From NCBI RefSeq assembly GCF_026262505.1, contig NC_067206.1, forward strand, positions 33,743,896 through 33,807,895: DNA of 64,000 nucleotides, read 5' to 3'. Within the stretch, counting starts at the first letter, position 1; every line of letters starts with the position of its first letter. This document shows, piece after piece, positions 1 to 9,226 of this stretch. The DNA is from Trichomonas vaginalis G3 (lineage: Eukaryota; Parabasalia; Trichomonadida; Trichomonadidae). The notes under the pieces were generated by a model. It ran no database searches and was not told where the DNA came from. It saw nothing but the letters and a program-made list of their open reading frames with translations. The position numbers and the translations under genes were made by a program.

Positions 1-1525
1 AAAGTTAAAATTGTGATTAAAAATCGATTTCCGGGAGAACTAAGCATCTCATCATATATTTAAATCGATATAATTATTAAATAATAGTTGAATAGTACAA
101 CTACATGAAATTGTGGCTGAATATACAGAAAAAATGAACATATTTGACATTTTTGAAAATTCATATAGTTAGATGGTGACAGACTCATAAACTATACTTT
201 AGCTAAGAATGGTATATGATTTCAACAACACATGGTTAAAATCGTAAAAATTTTTTAGATTTCAAACAGATATATGGTAATCTAATGGAACAGAGTCAGC
301 AAATAGCATGTAAAATATGTTACAATTAACTTTTTATTATATCCAATAGTAAATATCGAATGGTATCCAGCTTTATGGTTAAATATTTTCTTATCGAGCT
401 TCTCTTGAACTGTTGTATTAAGGTTGTAAATTTTTGATGCTAGAAACTTTGGAATCTTCTTTGCTGCAGCATTTTTCTTGAGAGTTCTTGCAATTTCGAA
501 TAGATCTGCGCATTGTATGAAATGGGGGCTTTAAAATATCTTGAAAACAGAATAGGACTGCTTTTCCAAAGGAATGCTTACTTGTAAATCAGAGAGTTTC
601 AAAATTGAGTACAAGATTATCATCATACTTTTTGATTTTGCTGCGTAAAAGGAAGACAAGGTATTAACAAATCATTTACTGTTGTTCATCAAAAGAAGAA
701 AACTTTGATAACAACTAATGATGATAAAATCAAGCAATCTTTTAATATTTTAAATTGATAAGACATTCAAAATATTTGAATGGTTTAAAATATTTTCTTT
801 TAATTTCAATAATATATTATCATGATTATATAATCAAATTTAAATTTTTATTCAAAAAGGCAATAGTTCAAATTTTTAATTTCAATAATCTTAATTCTGC
901 AATAAATGTATTTAATTGTAGCAAATTTAATGATTTTTCGTCATGGTTAGCAATTTGGAACTCATAAATTAATGATTTCTTCAAGTAAAATTCTGCATTA
1001 TTTCAAAAGTCAATAATTCTCTAGTAACTTTTCCCCAAACCCTAACCATTATATTATATGTGTAATAGAGAATAATTGCAAAAAAAGATGGCCGAATTTA
1101 CTGGGTAGTTCTTGTGATGCAAAATAATTGGAATTTAACACCTAGTTTTAGCAGCATCAATCTCTTTTTGCTCTCATTTAAATGCTTTTGCACACTTTAA
1201 TTTTGAAATATAAGAGTTTTGGAAATTATCAAATTTATCTGCTCAAATACTATAGATCTTCATAAGTGTTAATAGAATCACCAGCCTTACATATAGTGTT
1301 TAATATAATGATGCACATCATACTGGGATTTATTCCTTATTCATCTAGTTATTATAAGATTTACAACCCCATGAAAATTTAAAATTTTGTCAAAAATAGT
1401 GAATGTACCTTTTGAAAAACTCTGGTTAAAATTATGTATTTTCTGGAAATTTCGAATAAAAATTGTAAAAAATGAACAGTATTTTTAACAAACACATAAA
1501 AAATAATATTTTTATAAATAACATT
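1..1525. other. AT-rich host intergenic region, no supported gene
   Basis: This stretch is AT-rich with frequent stops in all frames. The only open frame (755-967, plus) has low-complexity Phe/Ile/Asn/Lys composition with no recognisable motif, as expected by chance in AT-rich DNA. No RNA gene, repeat or mobile-element end was recognised. Confidence 0.6.
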
Positions 1526-3124
1526 TCAAAGATTCGAAAATCTGGACACCAAAAACTTCAATACGTCAATTGTGTGAGCATCAGTATCAAAGAACTTCAT
1601 CATTGAACAGACATAGCTGTAATTCGATCTATGTAAGTCTCGAGAGTATTTTTTGATGACCCAGTTGTGAATTTCGGGGGAATAATAAGCGTAGACTGTT
1701 CTGCCGTCAATTCCTGTTGCTTCTGCATCTATCCTTGCAAAGGAAACAGGAACCATCTCGCCGTTGTTGTTGGAATAGATAATTGCGGTTTGGCCATCAT
1801 GTAATGAAGCTTGGAAAGGAATTAGACAGCCATTGAGCGGTATAAATATCGAACCATTAAGATTGCCTTCGATTGGAACCAAAGTAATTCCTGAACAACG
1901 GAAATTCATCTTAGATATCCATTTGTAAACGTCGCTTGCGTTTTTGAGTAAAGCAATAGTACGAACGATAAATTCTATGTTCTTGCTATCATCTTTTGTC
2001 GATAAATTTTCAACAACGAACGACCAAAGATACGAAATTCGATTATCTATAGGTTCTTCTGCAAAATTGAGCTGTCCACATCTCATGATATCGATCAAAA
2101 ATATGTTTGATGAGCCACCGCGCTTCTTTTGTAGTATTCCACGACATATCAACGGTAATTGCGTTTTTGCGATGATTGGAGCTATCCAAACCTCTCCATT
2201 CTTATCTATTACGTAGCTAAAGTTCAGATCTGTTGCCAAAATTAAAATACTAGAGCCTTCTGGTTCAAATGTGACTCTGAATTTTGTAGTTTCGAACAAT
2301 CCGAGAAGTTGAGATGACCAAATGGTATTGTGGATGGTTGACGATAAGCGACCCGCTTCAATAATTCCGTATTCTCCTAAGATTTTCCTTACATTATTCG
2401 CATCAGCTCCATTTCCTGAAGTAGCACCGATTTCTTGTAGGCCGGGGAAGTTTACTTTTAACAGAGGAATTGGAGGAACGCCAGAATCTGGAACAGGAAG
2501 TGGAAAATACCACTCAGGAATCTCAACTTCGTCAGGGACCTTTAGATTCAAGCCATATTCATGGGAAAGGACGCGTAATGCTTTGGTCTTCAGAAAACCT
2601 GGTGGATGGACGGCTTTGATGTCTGTAAATATAGTTTCGGCCATTTCAGGGATTTTGCTTAATAAAGCAGAAGCAATGAGGTACGCAGGCTTATCATAGC
2701 CTCTGCTAGAGTATACAAGGAAACATAACTTGAATTGGGTGATTTCTTTATATTTTGCGACAATTTTATAGAAATGATCGACATTTGAAATTGTATTTCC
2801 CCATTGAACTGGTATTTCTTCATAATGTATGCCCGTTGTCTTCCAATCTATCTCACTCACGTAGCTGCCTTTTTTCGCAACATTTATTGCTATAAATTCG
2901 GTATTTTGGGGGCACATGGATCTAGCAGTACTTGCGGCTGCATAAAATGTCCATTTGTACTCCGGAGGAAATGTTTCTAACAACTTTGGATTCATTGGAG
3001 TTTTCATCATGATAAATTCGAGATCTGGGAACTCCTTTGGAGCATACAGAGTTGAATGAGTTGGTGTGTTTATCCAATATGCTGGAATTTTCCTTGCTTT
3101 CGGTGGTTCAAATTTTTTCCTCAT
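1526..3124 (-). CDS. mRNA capping enzyme homologue with degenerate active sites (possible pseudoenzyme)
   Basis: 532 aa, intact, intronless. The order of conserved blocks follows the metazoan two-domain capping enzyme: an N-terminal cysteine-phosphatase-like RNA 5'-triphosphatase, then a nucleotidyltransferase-type guanylyltransferase. Visible landmarks are KIPAYWINTP near the N-terminus, HPPGFLK (family ARPPGIYK), the linker, a sheet VTFEPEGSSILIL in the place of the Lys-x-Asp-Gly motif, FLIDIMRCG, NGSIFIP, and a C-terminal WVIKKYSRDLHRSNYSY resembling guanylyltransferase motif VI. What is odd is catalytic loss. The HCxxxxxR phosphatase loop reads VYSSRGYDKPAYL, with no Cys, and the KxDG lysine is absent. 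In the family this Cys and Lys are the nucleophiles, so an active capping enzyme is unlikely. The reading frame is intact, so a pseudoenzyme role is possible. The start is the first Met, 13 nt from an initiator-like element. Confidence 0.72.
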   Translation of the reverse strand: MRKKFEPPKARKIPAYWINTPTHSTLYAPKEFPDLEFIMMKTPMNPKLLETFPPEYKWTFYAAASTARSMCPQNTEFIAINVAKKGSYVSEIDWKTTGIHYEEIPVQWGNTISNVDHFYKIVAKYKEITQFKLCFLVYSSRGYDKPAYLIASALLSKIPEMAETIFTDIKAVHPPGFLKTKALRVLSHEYGLNLKVPDEVEIPEWYFPLPVPDSGVPPIPLLKVNFPGLQEIGATSGNGADANNVRKILGEYGIIEAGRLSSTIHNTIWSSQLLGLFETTKFRVTFEPEGSSILILATDLNFSYVIDKNGEVWIAPIIAKTQLPLICRGILQKKRGGSSNIFLIDIMRCGQLNFAEEPIDNRISYLWSFVVENLSTKDDSKNIEFIVRTIALLKNASDVYKWISKMNFRCSGITLVPIEGNLNGSIFIPLNGCLIPFQASLHDGQTAIIYSNNNGEMVPVSFARIDAEATGIDGRTVYAYYSPEIHNWVIKKYSRDLHRSNYSYVCSMMKFFDTDAHTIDVLKFLVSRFSNL

Positions 3125-3136
3125 AAATTCTATGTA

Positions 3137-3144
3137 AAAAGTGA
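3137..3144 (-). promoter_or_regulatory. trichomonad initiator-like element of the capping-enzyme homologue
   Basis: On the minus strand this reads TCACTTTT, matching the trichomonad Inr consensus TCA-Py-(T/A), and lies 13-20 nt upstream of the ATG at 3124, the usual distance. The outer Maverick inserted about 24 bp further upstream and left it intact. Confidence 0.5.
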
Positions 3145-3168
3145 CATGACTTTCATTTCATATCTAAT

Positions 3169-3536
3169 AGTAGTAGGATAGGATGGGTTGTGTGACTTTT
3201 TTTGTAAACGTAAGAATTCATACAATATCGAGCGATTTTGTATCATTTTTTTTAACATATGAAGTAAAAAATGTATGATTCTGACGGTTTTTATTCTTAC
3301 GTTTTTGAATAAATCAAGATTTAAAAAATTTTCAAAATTGTAAGACATTTACACTCAGCCCATACATAAACACATTTTAAAAAATTAACATTAATTTTAA
3401 AATAATTTATTTCATCTTTTATAAAAGAAGCTATATATAGATGATGTCAGATATTCCGCGATTAATTAAACATTGTTTAAATCCTGAATGGAATCAATGG
3501 AGTCATAATCAAAGACCTCATAAACGAGAAAAAGAA
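3169..3536 (+). repeat. left terminal inverted repeat of the outer Maverick
   Basis: Matches the reverse complement of 50159-50526 over its whole length with no difference noticed by eye. Such identity is usually maintained by replication or gene conversion in a recently mobile element. An open frame antisense across it (3130-3348) is a shadow of the repeat, but a 40-residue ORF pointing inward (3441) is shared by both ends. Confidence 0.92.
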
Positions 3537-3563
3537 TTTGATGAGTTCAACATAGAACTTTAA
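3441..3563 (+). CDS. TIR-encoded 40-aa ORF, left copy
   Basis: Starts inside the left terminal repeat and runs out of it, so the first 32 residues (MMSDIPRLIKHCLNPEWN..., to KREKE) are shared with the right-end copy while the last residues differ (ending FNIEL). Basic, His/Trp-rich, no known domain recognised. It could be a conserved terminal peptide or simply open DNA in the repeat. The same length on both sides despite different tails is suggestive but not proof. Confidence 0.3.
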   Translation: MMSDIPRLIKHCLNPEWNQWSHNQRPHKREKEFDEFNIEL

Positions 3564-3567
3564 GAAA

Positions 3568-3936
3568 CTAATGATTATTTGAATTTATGATATCAATTAT
3601 TTGATTTATTCTTTCTTCAATCTCTTCTATTCTTTTTGTTAAATCATCAATTTTCATTAATGAGGTGATTCTTGATTGAGGAATAGATTTCAAACTAACC
3701 ACTCCTTTTATTTTTGAAATTTTGAATCCATCAACTTTAAACATTTTATTCAATTTACACGTTGTCAATTCTTCAAATAATTTTTTATTATTAGCATAAT
3801 AGTCATTAAATTCTTCAATAGATGAAAAAATTTTTATTTCAGTAATTGGTTTAACAACGTTTATTTTTTGTTGAACATCTTCACTTTCATTAATTTCCTC
3901 CTCCTCTGTTTCATTTATTTTTAAAATTGGTTTCAT
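3568..3936 (-). CDS. small coiled-coil Maverick protein (unknown function)
   Basis: 122 aa. Acidic N-terminus (run of Glu), a central block KMFKVDGFKISKIKGVVSL, and a C-terminal heptad-rich coiled coil (RIEEIEERINQIIDI). The central block loosely resembles the inner element's 194-aa protein at 23270 (basic block followed by coiled coil), so the two may be equivalent genes in the two Mavericks; this is inference from a short match. It is the first outer-element gene inside the left terminal repeat. Its upstream region (3954-3992) is duplicated at 30264-30301, where it precedes the gene at 30312. Confidence 0.55.
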   Translation of the reverse strand: MKPILKINETEEEEINESEDVQQKINVVKPITEIKIFSSIEEFNDYYANNKKLFEELTTCKLNKMFKVDGFKISKIKGVVSLKSIPQSRITSLMKIDDLTKRIEEIEERINQIIDIINSNNH

Positions 3937-3953
3937 TTATCATTAAATAAAAA

Positions 3954-3992
3954 TTAGAATATAAGTGATGAAATATATTTTTAATTAATATA
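3954..3992. repeat. 38-39 bp direct duplication bounding the 26-kb internal insertion, left copy
   Basis: The sequence from TTAGAATATAAGTGATG to AATTAATAT recurs in the same orientation at 30264-30301 with a single T indel. Between the copies lie mariner 1, the inner Maverick and a host gene fragment. It also contains the TA at which mariner 1 inserted. It is far too long for a Maverick or mariner target duplication. Confidence 0.75.
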
Positions 3993-5290
3993 GGGTGTCC
4001 AAAGGTGCGTTTAGCACAGCGCTCTATATGAGACTATTAAAGGAGATATATGCTGATTATAAATATATAATAAAAAATATGAATATATGTATATGATGAG
4101 TATGTTGTATTTTGGCGCCATGCCGGGATATAAAATGAATTTTGAGACAAGAGGCGGTTTCGCGGAAAATTTTGGCGGGATTTTTTTCATTTTTTTAATG
4201 AATCATAAAGAAAACATCCTCGCTCTTGCAAAAAAATGCAAAGACTGTAAAAAAATCTACGAGACATTGGTAAAATGCTTCGGTATGGATGCTCCTAGCT
4301 ATTCCACTGTAACGTATCATGTTAGGATGTATCACTTCATGAACAAAAAGGCGCCCATCATAAAAATTGACAAAAAATCGCCGGATCAAAGAAAAATCAA
4401 AGCAATTCTTCAAGCGCTAGATGAAGACCCAAGAGCATCACTCAGAAGGATAGAGGAGATGACAAAGATACCACGTACAACAGTCAGTTATTATCTGCAC
4501 AATTATTTGAACTACAAACTAGCGTATACACGTTGGGTTCCGCACAACCTTAATTCAGTTCAAAAAAAATCTAGAGTCCAATCTTCGAAAGAGCTCCTCT
4601 CTATATTGGGTGCGTATCAATCCAAGAAGTTTCGCTTTTTAGTAACAGGGGACGAGTCTTGGTTTCAATATGCAACAGAAGCCAAAATCATGTGGATCCC
4701 GAAGGATGAAAATCCGCAAACATTCCCGAAGAAAAAAATTGACACACCAATGATGATGTTGTCGGTTTTTTGGGGCGTGAATGGCATCATCGCAATTGAT
4801 ATTCTTCAAAAACCTAATACGATGAATGCTCAGTATCTAATTGACAATGTTCTTACTCAAATTATCAATTCTGATGAGTTTGAGAAATCCAAACAACAAA
4901 CAAAAGTTTGCAATTCATTTTGATAATTCAAGAGTTCACAAAAGTCATAAGGTAATGAATTACTTGGTGGAAAACAATGTCAAAGTTGTTCCAAACCCAA
5001 TTTATTCACCTGATATTGCACCCTCTGACTTTTATTTATTCGGCACGCTAAAAAAGAGAGCTGAAGGACGCGAATTCGCGAGTCCAGATGATCTTGAAAA
5101 TTTTGTAAGAGAGCAATTTGAGCAATTTTCTCATGATGATTTAAAGCGTGTCTTTCAAGCCTGGATCGATCGCTGCGAACGCGTGATTGAATCCAATGGT
5201 GATTATATTTAAATAAACTTTATATATATGTAACTTGTTTATTTCTATTCGCAGTATTCAGGTTTGTGCTAAACACACCTTTGGACACCC
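3993..5290 (+). mobile_element. mariner element copy 1 (Tvmar1-like)
   Basis: 1298 bp with inverted ends (GGGTGTCCAAAGGTG... on the left and its complement on the right), flanked by TA (3991-3992, 5291-5292), the mariner target duplication. Near-identical copies are at 42618-43916 and 55074-56371. It encodes a DD34D transposase. The high identity of three copies in one window implies recent activity. Confidence 0.92.
4198..5212 (+). pseudogene. mariner transposase, frameshifted near residue 235
   Basis: Cut-and-paste transposase. The N-terminal paired helix-turn-helix DNA-binding region begins MNHKENILALAKKC (start chosen at 4198 because this is where the family domain begins; the open frame extends upstream to 4087). 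The catalytic domain has TGDESWF, then HFDNSRVHKS and PDIAPSDFYLF, with 34 residues between the last two aspartates, which is the mariner DD34D signature. Relative to copy 2, two bases are missing in the A-rich stretch near 4900, shifting the frame between the first and second catalytic aspartates. This copy has the longer A run at about 4246, so its N-terminal half reads through where copies 2 and 3 are broken. Confidence 0.88.
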
Positions 5291-5376
5291 TATATAATCA
5301 AATTATGAGATTGTGAAGTGCGAGACTTTTCACCAGACAAAAAATAAATAAATAAATAATCAATATTATCATATTC

Positions 5377-5442
5377 AAAAAAAAAAAAAAAAAAAAAAAA
5401 AAAGGTAGTGGGGCTTCCAGGCACTTCGTGCCCTCTAGCCCC
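5377..5442 (+). repeat. left terminal inverted repeat of the inner Maverick
   Basis: A 27-base A tract followed by 39 bases that match the reverse complement of 29035-29073. It contains the small hairpin GGCAC-TTC-GTGCC. Homology with the other end stops at CTAGCCCC. Confidence 0.85.
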
Positions 5443-5452
5443 GAAGATGTTT

Positions 5453-5492
5453 AGAATATGAGAGAGGTCCTATAAACCGGAGAAAGTGTCAT
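5453..5492 (+). repeat. 40-bp inverted copy of the methyltransferase 3' end
   Basis: Reads AGAATATGAGAGAGGTCC... to GTGTCAT and equals the reverse complement of 28206-28245, which lies in the 3' coding part of the adenine methyltransferase at the other end. It is therefore a displaced fragment placed just inside the left terminus. No open frame here uses it. Confidence 0.85.
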
Positions 5493-5503
5493 ATAAACAT
5501 CTG

Positions 5504-5985
5504 TCATTTTACTCAGAATTTTCATGAAATTTACACCAAAAATATATTTTAGGGTAGAAGGGTATATCTACCCCGTTTTCTACCCTCTTTCTACCCTCTT
5601 GAATTTTCATGAAATTTACACCAAAAATATACTACTAGGGTCATTTACGAAGAAATCTCAACAAAGTCTTTACGATGAAGTCTTGACAAAAGTCTTTACG
5701 AAGAAGTCTCAACAAAGTCTTTACGAAGAAGTCTCAACAAAGTCTTTACGAAGAAGTCTCAACAAAGTCTTTACGAAGAAGTCTTAACAAAGTCTTTACG
5801 AAGAAGTCTTGACAAAGTCTTTACGAAGAAATTCATGAAAATTCAAGAGGGTAGAAAAGAGGGTAGAAAACGGGGTAGATATACCCTTCTACCCTAAAAT
5901 ATATTTTTGGGTCATTTACACTCATTTACGAAGAAATCTCAACAAAGTCTTTACGAAGAAGTCACAATAAAACATCTGTCAAAAA
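5504..5985. repeat. 25-bp minisatellite flanked by inverted TACCC repeats
   Basis: Centre (about 5640-5835): a tandem repeat of about 25 bp with core TTTACGAAGAAGTCTCAACA (variants CTTGACA, CTTAACA). On each side lies the same ~60-bp sequence in opposite orientations (about 5545-5605 and 5848-5912), containing AAATATATTTTAGGGTAGAA and TACCCCGTTTTCTACCCTC. The open frame through the tandem repeat (5524-5787) is a repeat artefact. Related TACCC blocks recur at 17900-18100 and 19085-19155. Confidence 0.85.
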
Positions 5986-6007
5986 CCGCTTTTTAACTTC
6001 ACTTAAA

Positions 6008-9000
6008 ATGCCACGTAAGCTACGTAAGAATATACGTAAGAGGAAGAGAGCATTGAAACATCCAATAGTAAAACTGACACCACAACAACAGTTGCAACAA
6101 CAAATGCTGAATGACCCCACTATGTTGCAACAAATGTCAAGCAATCCTATGCTTTTAAACCGAGTTGTTGGTGCACAGAGTGGAGGTTTAAGAGCGGCAC
6201 TTTTAGCGAAAATGGCAGGCTATGGTGGAGCTGCAGACGGAACAGCCTATAACCCTCAAAGTCAAATGAATTTGAGTTCACTCAAAAATCAAATAACAGA
6301 TGTCAAAAAGTCAAACATAGACATACAGAAGCAAATAGTGAAAACGAAAAGAAACTAGAATATGACAGACACACAAAGAAACTCAATGAGTTAAACGTAG
6401 AGAAAAAGAAGAAAGAAGAACAACTGAAAGAACTAAGTACAGAGGAATATGCGAAAAAAGTGTCAGAAAAAGCAGCAGAAGTAGCAAAAATGGAACAAGA
6501 TGTCATAAATTTGAAAAACCATACTACTCAATATAAATACTGAAAGATGAAGAGATAAAACAAAAAGCCCTGAAGACATATATGGATAGCGATGAGTATA
6601 AAAAAGAAGTTGAAGCAAATGTAAAGGCAGAAAAACTTTTACAGTTGCAAAACCAAACCGTACAGTATGAAAACTTAGCACAAGAAAGTAAAAATAACGA
6701 CGCAGCCATGCAAAAGGCAATGAAAAGCGCAGAATATATAAAAGCTAACAATGACTGGTTAGATGCCCAAGCCAACGCTAAAGCAGCCCAGCTTATAGGG
6801 TCAATAAGGACAAAAATACAAGCGGATGAAGACAGTTCAAATGAAGCTTTAACAAATGCTGACTTTAAGAACGCCTTCGAAAGCTCTTCAGTAAGGTGAA
6901 ACAAGTGAACGACTTCTCATCTGGAAAGAAACTGAAGTCTGAAGGTTTCGACAAAGAGTTAAAAGAAGTAGCACAAAATATACGAAAATAACAGATGCAG
7001 CAACGAGACAGCAGTTCAAAGTGCCTATACGCCGTTAGAGCAACTGTTGTGGAAAGTCAAGAAAAAGAGTTACAACAGACCAAAAACAACCTAGTAAATG
7101 CTTTCTTAAGAACGAAAAAGTCAGGTAGGACATTATGCTGCAGATGGAACATATGTGCCAGCTGGGGAACTTATATACCACCAAACCCTCCAAGAGAAGC
7201 ACCTGCACCAGGACTACCTAGAACATTTACATCGTCACATGGACACAGACACAGGCATGCACCAAAACCAACACAACAACCAACACACAACCAACACAAC
7301 AACCAGCACAACAACCAACACAACAACCAGCACAGCAACCAACAGTTCAAAACCTGCACAAAACAACCACAAACAGAGCAAGGACATAAAAGAAGTAGAG
7401 AACAAGGAAACCAAAGAATTCTTAAAATGCTTAAAGAAGTGTGGTTTCCAGATACTGTTGACTTTAGTGACAGATATAAAGAAGCTATTAGAAAGTTCAA
7501 GGAGGAAATACTGACCCAACCTATTTTATCTTTATGGCTCACACCAAAACGGATATAATCTCAAACCTGGAAAATACAAGCTCGCTAAGGGATATGATTT
7601 AATAGCAATCATCCAAATGACATGGATGAATTTACTCCGAGATATTTGATGTCAGAGCTAAATGACAATTCAACTTTCGTCATGAAACGCGTAAAAAAAT
7701 AGAGACGGAACGAAAGAACAAAAGCTTATGAATGCGGATGACGTAGATAGGGAAATTGTTGAAAACGGTCTCGGAATATATGAAATGCCAGCAGATGAGG
7801 TACAGAAACTCCACAGGAAAAGTTTCAGATACAACCAGACATGGAAGAAATAGTTCAGCAACAACAGCTAGAGAGCCTGAAGGAAACGAACAAGTCCTTC
7901 CTTTGGAAACTAACTTCACAGAACTAGATGAAGATTTGGAACAGCCGAAAAATCTTGACCCTCAACAAGAGTATGCGGAGAATATGGAATATTTCCAAGA
8001 GTCTAAAAAAAATTCGGCTGACATAGTAGAAAGAATATCGAAAATGTTTGCCGACATACAAAAGACTCCAAGCACCAGATGAAAATATCCAGCATAGAAT
8101 GGAAGAAACTGAAAAAAAATGTACACAAATACAACAACCCTTTTTACTTACGAGCATTTAACGTTCAATCTTCGGATGAACTCGGTGAAAATAAAAGGTT
8201 AAATTTCAAGAAAACATATAGAAATGAAACATTGTTTAAAGTTCATTCAGAACCTAACCAAGATGGAAACAAACCTACTTTTGTTTCTGCAGACGATGGA
8301 ACTACAATGAGATGGGTCATAAAGCTAATCCAGATAGTGGTTCATAAACTTACAACCACAATTCCAAGAAGTTGTAGACGCAATGGAAGTCAATGGTGAA
8401 CGAGATATAGCTGGTATTTTAAGCGCGCTTTAATGCCATTGAAAGATATGAAACATGCAGATATTTTGGACCAGTATGAAATGAACATGGCTGATGGAAA
8501 TATAACACCTGACGTTCTAGAACATTTATCTCAAAGAACTACACAGAACCATAGAGATGGTATATTTGGTGAAGAGTTTAGAAAGAAAGTTAGAATAGAA
8601 GGAAGAGAACCTATTGTACATGACCTTGCAAACGAAAGTTTGCAAAATGTCATAAAAACTTACTTTGCAGACAATGAACCGAGAAGGATGAATATTTAAG
8701 AAACTCAAATGGACAGTACCAAATGAAATGTTAGTATTGAAAAACATGTTCCTTGACAAAATAAAACCAACTACAGAAATAAACGACGCAAGACTGAAAG
8801 ATTGGGTAAAAGCTTTCCCATTCACAAAAGATATAGTTGGTAACATGGAAAGAAAACCAGAATGGCTACAAAAACATATATTTTGGAAACGAGCATATTC
8901 CATATGGACAGGCACTGTTTGAAGAGCTTGAACCGGAAACTCAGGAAAGAGTCATGCAAACAATACGAAGACTCAAATACAGACTATGACAAACTCTTTC

Positions 9001-9196
9001 TAGGATATAGGTTACCTGAGATGGGCGACCAGAGCCAAAAGGCAAAAAGACATGGGAAATTTGCAACATACTAGATGAACATAATGCAAAGATGCAACAA
9101 CTTCAAGCAGAGGCAATGAAGGAAAAAGAAGAGTTAAAAACTCAGTCAGAGAAGAAAGTAAAGCTTGGTCCACGTGGGTTCTATTATGACATATAA
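6008..9196 (+). pseudogene. large coiled-coil Maverick protein(s), broken by many frameshifts
   Basis: Nearly continuous protein-like sequence that hops between frames, with open pieces at 6008-6358, ~6350-6540, 6582-6899, 6995-7160, 7400-7540, 7756-8082, 8079-8400, 8433-8699, 8728-8920 and others, ending KLGPRGFYYDI at 9196. It opens with a very basic segment (MPRKLRKNIRKRKRALK, possible nucleic-acid binding or nuclear targeting), then Gln-rich and long Lys/Glu/Ala coiled-coil sequence. A Pro/Thr/Gln-rich repeat with PTQQPAQQP units sits near 7270-7350. If it is one gene it would be about 1,060 codons. Its place just before the capsid gene suggests a virion or core protein, but no family was recognised. 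At least eight frame changes make it non-functional as read. Confidence 0.55.
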
Positions 9197-9226
9197 ATCC
9201 AACTATTCTATATTTACTCATATGAA

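Noticed and set aside
755-967. 70-aa frame upstream of the capping homologue
   Set aside because: Low-complexity hydrophobic/Asn/Lys composition expected by chance in AT-rich DNA; no leader motif or homology.
3130-3348. 72-aa frame at the left terminal repeat and its twin at 50347-50574
   Set aside because: Outward-pointing frames inside the inverted repeat, identical only because the repeats are; composition is random-like and one end reads into host DNA.
5524-5787. 87-aa repetitive frame
   Set aside because: Translation of the 25-bp minisatellite; frame survival follows from repeat composition.
7155-7540. Open frames with long Asn/Gln/His/Thr repeats on both strands
   Set aside because: They are alternative readings of one Pro/Thr/Gln-rich tandem repeat inside the broken 6008-9196 gene.
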